A stretch of 64,000 nt of DNA from Paracyclopina nana (taxonomy: Eukaryota; Arthropoda; Copepoda; Cyclopoida; Cyclopettidae): positions 1,066,501-1,130,500 of the forward strand of contig JAGUCH010000002.1 of assembly GCA_019096065.1 (NCBI GenBank). The letters run 5' to 3'. The notes below the pieces were generated by a model. The model was given only the letters and a program-made list of their open reading frames with translations. It searched no databases and had not been told where the DNA came from. Within the stretch, counting starts at the first letter, position 1, and each line of letters opens with the position of its first letter. Shown piece by piece: positions 23,886-34,330 of this stretch. The position numbers and the translations under genes were made by a program.

Positions 23886-23966
23886 TAGAAGAGGCGCAAC
23901 CGAGTATCGAACTCGGATTGTTTGCTTTCAACTACAGTGCCAAAGCCACTGGGCTACCTGAACATG
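23886..23966 (-). other. tRNA-like sequence with perfect T-arm
   Basis: The minus strand has CCGAG-TTCGATA-CTCGG (five of five pairs) and GTAGCCCAGTGGC at D-arm spacing, then TTGCGCC. It is similar to the unit 180 bp to the left and likewise lacks a matching 5' acceptor strand. Confidence 0.55.
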
Positions 23967-24183
23967 GATAAAAAACTCCACTAAAACTAAAATATTTCAA
24001 GCTTTAATATTCACCATCAATTCTAATTCTTTAAAAATGTTATGTAGCGGGAAGAGTCACACCGCTCAAGTAATCCAAGAGCTTCAACATTGCCTCGGAC
24101 ACCTAAGTAAAGCTGTAGATTTATTCTTCAGGTAAATTAGCGTGGATTTGAGACATGATGATGTATGCATGATGACTATTTTT

Positions 24184-27100
24184 TTAATTACTGTTGTTTT
24201 GTGGCAAATTGACCATGGTGACCATTTCCCCGTTTGAGATTTGGATGTGATTTCGCGCTGGAGTTGCCACATTGGTTGAGCTTGCTGATGAGTCAGCTGT
24301 TGTCGCGTTTCCCGGAAGATTCCACGCGCGCGCAGCGCAACCACGAACGCGAACGCAAATCAACAGCACCACCAAAGAGCCAATGAAGAGGAGCATGAGG
24401 ATTGGCACCAAATACACAATATACTCTCTGAAATGAAGAAAATCTTCAAAGGGGATTTGGCAGGCTCTTAAAATTTGCCCCCTTTTTTAATTAGTTGGAC
24501 AAACTTTCAAAGCTAATGCAAGAAAAATATTTGTACTCCAGTTTTTCGTCGTCAGCTGTCTCAAATTTGACGAATTCTTTCCGATGAAATGAGCAGCAGA
24601 GAAGAAAATTGCTTTCTGGCGAAAAATGAAAAATCCTACATATTGGCTCCAATAATAATAATGTACACTTTCTTGGCCGAAAAAAAGGAGAAAAAAAGAC
24701 TCTTTTTGGTTGTTACTCACATTAGATTTTCGGCAATTAAATACACAAATCTGTGGAAATCAAATTGCTTTAAAAATTGAAAACTTGCAAAATATAGTCT
24801 TGTTTCTTTACAGTATTCGCTACGCTCGTCCTAGCAAATTCACACTCGGATATTCCAAAAATTCCCTTGTTTCTGTTTCAGCTTTTTTGCGCTGCTGTAA
24901 ATTCTCCCGGTAGTTTTTTCCCCCGCATTTTGTGACCAAAATTGGCCGAACATTGTGCGAATAAAAAAGTCTAGCTAGTCTTGATTTTTGAGCAATTTTA
25001 AATTCTTTTATACTAAGTTTTTTCGCAAAAAACCATAGCACACTTCAATTTTCTATTGGAAAACTGACTGATTTCGTCCCAAATGCTCCGCAGTGTACAG
25101 AAAACTAGCAAATGTCTGCATTTAGTGAGTTTTATGCTCCGCTCAAATGATCCGAGCCGGCAAAGCAGCGCTCTCCGCCTCGGACTCCTAGTTGAGAATG
25201 TAGAAAAAAGGCCTGTGAAAAAATTACCTTGCTTTGCAAGTTCCGCCCTCATCCGAGCCGTCATCACAATGGTCTTCGTTGTCACAGCGATCCCAGTAGC
25301 GATAGCATTGATCGCCAGAGTGACACATGAAGAAGTCCTCACTTTGGCACGTTCCATTGCAAGGGACAGTGTGATCATAACAAGTCCCGTTACACACGTG
25401 GTAATCCTGGGAAAAGCAAGCAAAATGAGGTTGTAAGCCTGAATTAACGAGCTTTTGGCTTTTCCCAGAAAAATCTGCTTTCTCCTTAAGGAGGAAAAAG
25501 TAATGAGGGGCTTAAATGTATTTTCCAACTTTGAAAGTAAGCCACAGAGGAAAAACAATTATTATCTTATGTTGATTAACTCAAAAGAGCAGATTTGTGG
25601 GGCTCAGCAACTTTTATCTGGTCTGATGTAACGCACATGTATCAGTGTATGAAATAGCATCCAAAAGTATCTGACTGTATCCTAATGTATCGGATTGTAT
25701 CCAAAGTTTCTGGTAGCATCAAAAGTAAATGGTAAACATAAAACCAAGACGAATCTTTTTACCGAGCGAAGCGAGGTCAAAAGTGAGCCGAATTTCCAAG
25801 TGAGTTATGAACTTGCCGAAATCAAGCGCAATTTCAAAATTTGGCTTCTGTTCATAAGAATCGGCTGATTTGTATTGCCTTCTTTGGTAACTCTGCAGAA
25901 GCAGAAGCACTGAGATCTCAGCGAGAAAATCATAGATCTGCTGTGCAGCTGTTTGTCTTGCTTCATCAGTTCATTGCTACATCCTAGAGAACGTTGAGAA
26001 GAATTTCACAAAAAAATGGAAGCTGTCACTTTTCCGAAGCCCAATCCTTGTTCCAACCAGTAATAGTGTTCAATCTGGAGCTATGGAGGAAGCCCAAGAT
26101 CAGCAAGAAGTAATGTGCGATCAGGATGACCAAGAAATGCAACCTGACTTGTTGAAATTTGTTGGTAAAAAGTAACCCTAGGGTTCTCATTTACCATGTA
26201 CTAAGTAAAAAGTAACCCTAGGGTTCTCATTTACCATTTACTAAGTAAAAAGTAACCCTAGGGTTCTCAAAAGATTTTGCATCACTTAAAGAGCGGACGT
26301 TCAATTTTGTGGGTCGAAAAAAGCCAGCCCGTGCTCAGCGATTTTCTGCGCTAATAGCTGTTTTAAGTGTTGTTGAGTGACAATATCTTATTTGTTCCGC
26401 CGAGATGCTGCTGCTCCAGGAAAGGTTTGACGAACTGAGCCAAGCAATTTTTTTTTGCAGAACTTTTAACAAAAATGCGACTAAAATGGTGAAAATGAAA
26501 GCTTGTGTTAGGAGTTGCCCTACTATGACTATTTTTAATTATTTGCTCCCATTCCATTAAAGAAATTAAGTCATTGTTTAATGGAAAACAAGCTATTTTT
26601 TTGGCCCAAATAAGTAGGCTCGTTTTATCAAAATCCTAATTCCGACCCACGCTAATAAATTTTCAGTCTACGCGCTGAGATCGCAAAATAGCTTGTCCAC
26701 TCTTTAAATGATGCAAAATCTTTTGGGTTCTCATTAACCATTTACTAAGTAAAAAGTAACCCTAGGGTTCTCATTTACCATTTGCTAAGTAAAAAATATC
26801 CCTAGGGTTATATTTAATTCATAGCGCATCGGGAGTGCAAAAAAGCTGAGTCAACCGGCAAAGTGAATTACTCACGAGGAAATTCGGTTTACAGTGCGTA
26901 AAACAGATTTGCAGTTTGCACTCACTTGCAATTGGTACTGGCTGAGACACTTGTTGTCGCCACATTTATGCACTGAAGATTCGTCCCAGCAAACGCCTTG
27001 GCACGGCGTGTACCGATCAATGCACTTGTCACCGCATCGCTTCATTCCCCAATCGCAGCCTGAATTGATGTGAATGCCTTTATACTTGCTGTTGCTATTC

Positions 27101-28292
27101 CGCGTTTCGCACACATCAGTTTTGCCAATGCACTCGTCATTGCAAGCCCAATCATTGGAATAGAAGCAAATTCGGCCGTAGCTCGGATCCGGGCAGGCCG
27201 AAAATCGATCCTCCACCTTTGGACATCTAAGCAGGAATTTGGCCTGAAAAAGAGGGAAAAGTGAAGAGCTTGCAACTCTCGATCTGTATTACGTAAGCAG
27301 CATTCCCTTTAATACATTTTAGTGCTTTCTTGGATAAATCAAGCTATATAGGGCTTTTTTTCTGTGAAAGCAGCTTTTTTCTCCTTTTGACTCGAGGTGG
27401 CAGAGAAATGTTTCGTGGAACCATCATCAATAAATTGAGAGGAAGTGAAGGTTTTTCGATAAAAAAATGGGAGCTTTTTCCATCTACTGATGGAAATTGA
27501 TTGGCTGGAATCTCAAGGCAATTCCTAGCATTGATTTTGGGTCGAAAGTAATCTCAAGTTTCTCATTAAGACCTCGCAGGCTCGGCTATTAAAAAAGTTT
27601 CCTCGGCTTTTAACTGTTTTAAAGGTAGCTGAATTTTCTTAATTTTCTCATTTATTACACGCGGGCTCGGCAATGAAAAAGTTTGCTCAGCTATAAAGTT
27701 TTTTCTAAAATTTGGCTTGTGCTTCGATTGAAAAGTTTAATTTTCAAAAGCTTCTTATTTTCGCCTCGCAAGCTCGGCTTGGACAAAGATTGCTTGGTTA
27801 TCAGCTGTTTTAATGCTAAAAAATCATACTTATGCCCCGCAAGCTCTATTAAAAACATTAGCTACTTTAGAAATAAAAAGGTAATGTGCTATCTAATCTT
27901 ATTTGTACCTCGCAAGCTCGGGTATGAAAAGAATTGCTCGGTGATCAAATTAACGGCTTTTTTAAGGCTTCTCGTGGGCTGTTTCTTACCTGAGTTTTGT
28001 CAAGTTCAGAAATAGGCTCTCCTTGTTTGGTGATATCTTTGCCCTCGCAGTTGACATTCAGACAGGCCGCTTCCCAGCAGCTGTCGAGCCGGTGGAAGCA
28101 TCTTGACCCATCGCCGCATGCTCTGGGGAAGCTGTCGTGACACCTGCCCGTTTCCGTGCAAAACGCGCGCCGGTGTATGCACGCGCTGCCGCACAACCAC
28201 TGATTATCTCTGCAAATGTTGCTGCTTCGATTCCCGCTCATTTCTTGGCCCAAAGTGAAACTGATGAAGCACAAAATCGTGGCCGACTTCAT
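24184..28292 (-). CDS. Type I membrane protein with Cys-rich modules and an LDL-receptor class A domain
   Basis: Exons 27990-28292, 26926-27243, 25228-25406 and 24184-24427 give 347 residues. The N-terminus is a signal peptide (MKSATILCFISFTLGQ); an in-frame ATG six codons upstream at 28310 is an alternative start. Two related Cys-rich stretches follow (CGSACIHRRAFC...CGDGSRCF and CGDKCIDRYTPCQGVCW). Then comes a canonical LDLa module with the calcium cage DRCDNEDHCDDGSDE at about residues 235-265. The last exon gives one transmembrane helix (YLVPILMLLFIGSLVVLLIC), a basic stop-transfer, and a short Ser/Asn-rich cytoplasmic tail. This suggests a small cell-surface receptor or co-receptor. No named orthologue was recognised. 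The introns carry nested repeats. Confidence 0.82.
26083..26175 (+). other. Short acidic open frame, doubtful
   Basis: A 30-codon frame (MEEAQDQQEVMCDQDDQEMQ, then PDLLKFVGKK) ends at the first 40-bp tandem repeat, inside an intron of the LDLa gene. Its composition looks protein-like, but no partner exon or family was seen. Confidence 0.15.
26171..26815. repeat. 40-bp tandem repeat, about five units, interrupted by an element
   Basis: Unit AGTAACCCTAGGGTTCTCAT + TTACCATTTACTAAGTAAAA. Copies start at 26171, 26211 and 26251, and resume after the insertion at about 26754 and 26794. Each unit holds the palindrome AACCCTAGGGTT. Confidence 0.9.
26269..26724. mobile_element. hAT-like non-autonomous DNA transposon (456 bp)
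   Basis: It has a perfect 16-bp terminal inverted repeat, AAAAGATTTTGCATCA / TGATGCAAAATCTTTT. It is flanked on both sides by the 8-bp duplication GGGTTCTC (26261-26268 and 26725-26732), which is part of the 40-bp tandem repeat it interrupts. An 8-bp target duplication is typical of hAT elements. No coding capacity. Confidence 0.88.
27550..27930. repeat. Dispersed word CCTCGCAAGCTCGG, about five copies
   Basis: Variants of CCTCGCAAGCTCGG followed by TATGAAAAAGTTTGCTCGG-like sequence recur every 70-110 bp within a 5' intron of the LDLa gene. The same word occurs in elements near 47.4, 54.6, 56.4 and 60.3 kb. Confidence 0.6.
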
Positions 28293-29760
28293 GGCTGCTC
28301 TAAAATGCATTAATTTTGGGGGCAGAAGTGCCTTTTTGAGCGGTTGATGACTGACTGAAAAAGAAGTTTCTTCTCCACCTTGAGAGCAATTGCGCCAACG
28401 GCTTTCTATAAAGTGAGAGCTAGTGCAAAGCGCGCCCTGATTTTGATGAACATGAAAAATATGTTAAGCTAGGAAATCACAAACATATCCTCCATTTTTT
28501 CCTTCTTGGACACGCTATATACACAGAAAGACACTCATGTTTTATCCTAGAAATGATTAGATCACGACATATATATGTTTACCCAAGTCAGAGCGCAAAA
28601 AAGGGATATTTTGAAAAAGATGCTTTTTTGGTTTTTTTTATTTATTTTTGATGATGAAAGCTGAAATGCCGAAAAATTTATTCTATGCCTGCTTTGACAA
28701 ATGGTCAATATTGATATTATTTTCTTGTGGTATTAATAGAAATATAGGTAAATACTAGCAAATTTTTTGTAACTGATGTAGAAATAGCTTCACTTTGCAT
28801 AGGAATAATTTTGGTTGTAGGTCATTCTGTCTATTTTTTTTAAAAGAGAGCACCCAAAATAAAATTGAAACTTCCAAATAAAAAATAAACGTAAAAATGC
28901 CTTAATACAATAGTTTCATGCCACAATTGAAAATTATCCCTTTTACAGGTGGATCCCACAACATTAGGCAGCTAAGCTTAAGCAAAGCAAGGTAACTTTG
29001 ATTGCATATTTCTCAGCAACTTCTCAGCTGATTCGAACCAAAATTGGTAGGATTCATCAGAGTTGCCTTATAATTGTTGTTGTCAAATTTAGTGCAAATC
29101 CGAGGCTGCTAAGTGGTACCCAATTTCCCTTTGCTTAACCCAGCTTTGCTTTGCTTAAAACCAATCTTTTGAATGTGACCTCGGATTTGGACTGAATTAG
29201 GCATGAACAATTATAAGGCAACTCTGATGAATCCTACCAATTTTGGTTCGAATCAGTTGAGAGGTTGCTGAGAAATTCGCAATCTAAGTTACTTTGCTTT
29301 TGCTTAAGCTTAGCTGCCTAATGTTGTGGGATCCACCTTACAAATTGGTTATCTTAGCTTATAACTAAATATTAAAAGATTTATAAAGTGCGCTATTTTC
29401 GCTCGCATAAAATGTCTCTATAGTTAACTTATATTTAAATTGATTTAATTGGAATTTTCAATTATAAAAAAATGTATGGTAATTCAATATTAAAAGCATG
29501 AAACCCTCATTATGGTGCAATTAGTACAATTTCCACTCAAAGGGATTTTATGCTCCAATTTTTTGAGTTTTTTTTTGTACCACTTAAAAATATGAAGGGA
29601 AAAAGATGCTTTGTGATGTAGCTGACCCTGAAGAAGCTCTCAAGGGCAGCATGAGCTAGTAATAGTAGTTATGAAATGACTCACTGGGGGATAATGCCCA
29701 AATTAGCCCCAAGCATAATTAGTTTTAGTGCATGTATTTTTAGATGAGAAATGTACACAG
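28293..29760. other. Intergenic region dominated by a fold-back element
   Basis: This 1.47 kb lies between the start of the LDLa gene and the 3' end of the calpain gene. It holds the fold-back element at 28947-29338. No gene was seen in the remainder, which is AT-rich. Confidence 0.55.
28947..29338. mobile_element. Fold-back (long inverted-repeat) element, 392 bp
   Basis: The outer ends AGGTGGATCCCACAACATTA and its complement are continued by about 165 bp of near-perfect inverted repeat on each side (for example ACCAAAATTGGTAGGATTCA). TAC or TTAC on both flanks may be the target duplication. No coding capacity. Confidence 0.88.
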
Positions 29761-32700
29761 TTATGAGTAGATGGTCATCAAAATGATCTCTTCCAAGGAC
29801 AAAGGATTCTCCTTCATTTTGGAGTCAATGCTGAGGTATCTCTCTGCAAAATAAGCATAACATTTGGGCTGTATTTTTGAGCTTTCACAAAATACATTGC
29901 AATAAGTTACCATGAGCCAAATGAAGCCTTATCATGACTATCACGTAGGCTTCTGAAGTCAAGACTTTGTTCTTGGCAAATCTCAAGATGAGACACTCCA
30001 AAACTTTGTTTGACACATTGATGCCAGCTTCCCAAAGGATCAGCCTCAAATTGAAGCTCGAACATTTCACTCCGCTCGAGCCAGGTACATATTTCAGGTA
30101 AGCAGTCTGCAATACAGATATGGAATAATGGTCAATATTTCTTTTTAAAAGGAAACACCAGATCGGGCATCAAGTCGAGCTCAGTGTGCTTAGCTGATTG
30201 CCTGATAATTACATGCCTCAAAAAAGTAGGCTCAATTTCAACTTATTTATTTAAAGTGGTTTTTTAAACAAAATTTCAAGCATTTTTGACTTATTTTTCA
30301 AAAGGTCAATTTTGAAAGTAATATAAGGATCGTTTATAGCAAGCAATATTTCATGTAATATTACCCTCCAAAAATGCAGCATGTGAAGCAAAACAGGAAT
30401 TTCCATTAAGTTGAGTCTTCCACTTATGTTGGTGTCTCTCAGCATCACTAGGCTCTTGCAGAGCTCAAATGAGGGCTTTTCCAACAAGTAGGCTTTCCAA
30501 TGACCCTTGAGAATTTTTTGTAAAACCGTCGCATCAATTTCCTGTGGATACTTGCTCATCAACTTGCTCAACATCAGCCTGCTTTCAGACTAGGAGAAAA
30601 AAGTGCCACTAATTGTTGACCAAGCAATTGAGAAAGTGTCATTACATATTTGAAGCTTTCTTCAAACTCCACCAGGATGTTCCTGGCAATGACGTTGTCC
30701 TCATTCACTTCCCAAATGTTGGAGTGCTCATCAGTGAGAATCCGGAGCAGAAATTTGCCATCACAATTAGGCACTTGAGTCTGAGGCACAACGATGTAAT
30801 CCCCTGGTGGCAAAGTGAAAAAGGTCACAACTTCTCTTGCCAGCGAGTGGTTGGTGACGTCCAAAGGCGCCTAAGACAAGCAGAATACATCTAAATTGTA
30901 TCGATACATAATCAAATATATGTGTGAGTAAATACATGCTCGGACACATAAATTGGGGTCAGTCTGGTCATGTGATGTGGCACTTCATAGACAGCAAAGC
31001 CAATGTGATGCAGCTTCTTCCTTTTCGCATACTTGGTGTCGCCTGTATTTGTCTCGTATTGCTGGGTCACCGATACAACCACATGACATTTCGACACTGA
31101 TGGACTTCTGGGAATTTGAATGTGGAACTGAGGGTTCATTGACGTAGTGGCTGCATGTAGAGGGGAAAAATAGCAATATTTTTTCCCAGGAAGGTAGATA
31201 CAGTTGATTAGATTAGTTGGATACACTTACCGACAAAGCTGGGCGATCCACCAGCATTGTATCCGGATCGCCATCTTCTTCGCGCAAGCACAGCTCTCCA
31301 TGGTTTCTTGCTTTGCAGTGACGGCTCGCTCATCCAATCATCCGGGCCAATGTGAACCAGATCCAGGTGGGAAAATTGCCTGGCAAAGTCATCGAAGGCC
31401 ATCCAGAACTCACCTTCATTGCGTACCCTGACACTCAGCAATTCTCTGTCTCGGTCTGACAGGGAATCCCATTCCCAGCTTTGCTCACTCCAGGGCCCGT
31501 TCCACTCCCCTTTGCCCCACGGATTTCTAAGCCTGACTAGATGAGTGTCACCTTAAATCAAAGCGAATACAAATTAGGTGCATTTATCATGGGACAGCTA
31601 GGAACTTTTACCTGATTGGCCTCTGACTCTGGCAAGGCCAGTGACACTGTAGGCATGTTTGGTAACCAGACCATTCTTCAGCCTTTGATGCTTTTTTGAG
31701 TCGTGCTTGTGATCCTGATTGGTGAAGACATATTATATTTTGGAAATAAGCTGCCTTTGACATAACTCACAATGCTGATGCTGGCAATCAAAAGAGTTGA
31801 TCTTGGTACAGCTGAGCTAAGAACTTGGTAAGTCAGCAGGCGATCCTGGAACAAGCCAAATGACATCTATATGTAATTTTTGGCAATTTTTAAAGCTTAC
31901 TTGGCTGTTCAAAGAGAAACTCTGCACAATGCCTCCAGTGAGATCTTGCAGGGCTTTTGTGGTAAGTCCACTTTGCAATGACTCATAAGCCCCATAAAGC
32001 CTGACAAAGCAAATTATCAGAAGAAATAGTATCTATTTTAGCATCACCTTACTTGGCATAGGCTTTCTCCAGAAGAGCAGCCCAAAACTCAGTTGGGTCA
32101 GTGGAGTGAAGAAAAACGAGCCTGCCTTTGTGAGTAGGCAAGCGGTCATCAATCAAAACTTCAACCCAATCTCCGAAATGCCAAAATCTGAACCTATAAT
32201 GAATTACACCTACCCATGAATATCAACTTAGTGATTTCCTCTAAGCTTCCTCACCTAAATACACCGTAGTATCCATGGTCGAAATTCTGGTCTGGTGGAA
32301 CCACTCTGTCCAAGAACTTTGGTGTCAAGGTGAGTGAGGACACTGCAGCTAATAACCAAGGATCACTCTGGTCACCCAATTCCACATCGAACCTTGAGGC
32401 TCCCTCAGAGATGAATTTTGGCCTTTGGCAAATCTCCTGATATGAAAAATGAATTTTGAAAGGACTGCAAAAAAAGGTATGAAGACTTACATGAGGCCTC
32501 AGCCAAACAACTGGTTGCATAAAAGGCCTTTTTTGGCAATAAATCGATCGAGTCGTGGGAGGGAAATCCGGATCCTCAAACAATTGGCCTTTTTCGCGAC
32601 ACATCTTTTTGATTTGCTGATAATTGGACTTTTGCTGAACTAGTCTCTGTCCTCGATCCGCACTCCAAATCCTAGCATTAATTATCTTTTTAAAGAGAAA

Positions 32701-32791
32701 AACTAATTTACATTTTATGAAGAATTTTGAACCTTGGTAATGTTGAGTGCTTGTCATCCGATTTGGTCAGGTTTGACCAGCCATTGATCAT
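29761..32791 (-). CDS. Calpain homologue lacking the catalytic cysteine (pseudo-protease)
   Basis: Thirteen exons: 32733-32791, 32491-32671, 32255-32436, 32053-32193, 31901-32000, 31771-31845, 31612-31714, 31231-31551, 30936-31150, 30646-30870, 30365-30589, 29911-30106, 29761-29843. They give 701 residues, full length for a classical calpain. Order: LFEDPDFPP entry motif, protease core about 40-390, C2-like domain III about 390-540, penta-EF-hand region about 545-701. The usual GDCWLLAA active-site motif reads SDPWLLAA, with Pro106 in place of the catalytic Cys. The His (KHAYSVTGL) and Asn (LVRLRNPWG) of the triad are kept. It should therefore not cleave substrates; Drosophila CalpC is a known inactive calpain of similar size. 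The frame is fully open, so a non-catalytic scaffold or regulator is likelier than a decayed gene. An upstream exon cannot be ruled out. Confidence 0.9.
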
Positions 32792-34330
32792 TGGAATGCC
32801 TTCTAAAAATATTGGTGATATTTGGGGATTTCCAATTTACTGATAGTGGATTAGGCAACTTTTCTAATTGGATGAAATTGCAGGTTCCTTACTCTCGCAG
32901 ATCTGAGATATCACGATATTTCACTGAATAATCAAGTATTTTAGTATTCGTGTCATCAAAGATCCGAGTGAGCAAAGAATGCATTTGTTGTTATTACATG
33001 TGGATTTTGGCGAGAGAAAAATATTCGCGCGGATTTTATTAGAGAAGCGCGCGGAATTTGCTTTTGTTTGCAGCTAAGGTTGCGTGATTATCAAAACTAA
33101 AGTTGCGTCAAAGCTGAGTTTTCAGCAGCGCGCTTTTTCAGCGCGCTCAAAATCTCAGTTTCAGCTTGAGATTTTTGAATGGTGAAATTCATGAAAAAAC
33201 TGGATTTAATAAGAAAAAGCTGACATAAGTGAAAAAGGAGGATTTCATCGATGATTGGAAAAAAGTGTGTGACGCTCAATGGGAATTGAATTTTGCCCTT
33301 TTAAAAGGTGATATTTTGTGCTTTAATAGTTCCCTACCCCCTCAGCAAAAGTTAGGCCCCAAGAAAAATCCCTGAGAGGTCGGGAAAGATTTGAGAACCG
33401 AGCTACTATTTTTCATCCGAGCGCAGCGAGGAAATGAAAAATATGCGAGGTTCTCAATTCTTTCCCGGCCGATCAGGGATTTTTCGCGGGGCCTAACTTT
33501 GCTGAGGGTGGTAGGGATTCATTTTTCTCTACCAATAAACGCAAATCCTTGGTAGCTTGAAATTCCAAGATTATCGCGACCTAAAAATTCGATGTGCTAC
33601 TATGCAAGTTAGTGTGACGTCAGAAAGAAAAGCGAGCAATGTTCAGTAGTGATGGAACGAATTTTCAAAATCCGAGTTTGCAAAAATATTAGCAAATATT
33701 AGCCATATTTGAATATTATAGTTCCGAGTAGAGTTAGCCTTTCGAGTTACCGAGTCGAGTTCAAACCAAACTCGTTCCATCACTAATATTCAGGCATTCA
33801 GAAATGCAGCTCGCACTTTGCAGGCGCAAAGAAAACTGATGATTTTGAGCGTCTTTGCAAATTTAGGAGGAAATATTGGACATTTTGGCGTGATTTTGCA
33901 CCTTTTCTTATTGTTTGACTGTCGTAATCAAAAAATATTACATACTTCTTAGTTTAATAGCGAATTTGCCGGGTGACACTTTTTTTCCCGGGAAAAAATA
34001 ATCCCTGGTGCGAGAAAAGCTGAGAAGCATTTGGAAATTGAAAGCCTACCTGGGATTTGCGGTTACTGGTAGAGAATAATATAAGCCAATTTTGTAATCA
34101 ATTTTTTATCTGTGATTTCAGAGCTGGAAATGGGCTAAATGAATTCAACAATAGGAAACGGTAGGACATGGATTTCTTTTAACTGAAACTATTGATTTTT
34201 ATGAGTGGATAATTGCCAGAAAAACTTTTGGCCAACATTTTTTCCCAGTTAATATCATTTACAGCTAGGTTTGCCTGGAAGCAGTTTTACATTTGGCTCT
34301 TTTCCGATTGGTCTCATTTATCATTCAATT
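32792..34330. other. Intergenic region with a fold-back element
   Basis: 1.54 kb between the calpain start and the 3' end of the next gene. It holds the palindromic element at 33331-33517. No supported exon was found in the rest. Confidence 0.55.
33331..33517. mobile_element. Fold-back element, 187 bp
   Basis: TCCCTACCCCCTCAGCAAAG-type ends with about 70-bp arms (AAAGTTAGGCCCC; GGGAAAGA; GAGAACC) pair with the right half. A CCGAGCGCAGCGAGG spacer lies in the middle. Confidence 0.85.

Larger units (their letters stand above)
22621..24183. other. Intergenic region with two tRNA-like units
   Basis: This 1.56 kb separates the EGF/mucin gene from the LDLa gene. It holds two tRNA-like sequences and a trace of the GCTCCGCTCAAA...CGGACACCTAA repeat at 24055-24103. 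A first exon of the EGF/mucin gene may also lie here, but none was found. Confidence 0.5.

Noticed and set aside
26171-26815. AACCCTAGGGTT repeats as interstitial telomere sequence
   Set aside because: The unit is a 40-bp repeat with one palindromic word each, not a run of a 5-7 bp telomere motif.
18773-28292. The EGF/mucin and LDLa regions as one large gene
   Set aside because: The LDLa gene ends in a stop after its transmembrane exon at 24184 and no phase-compatible junction to 22620 was found.
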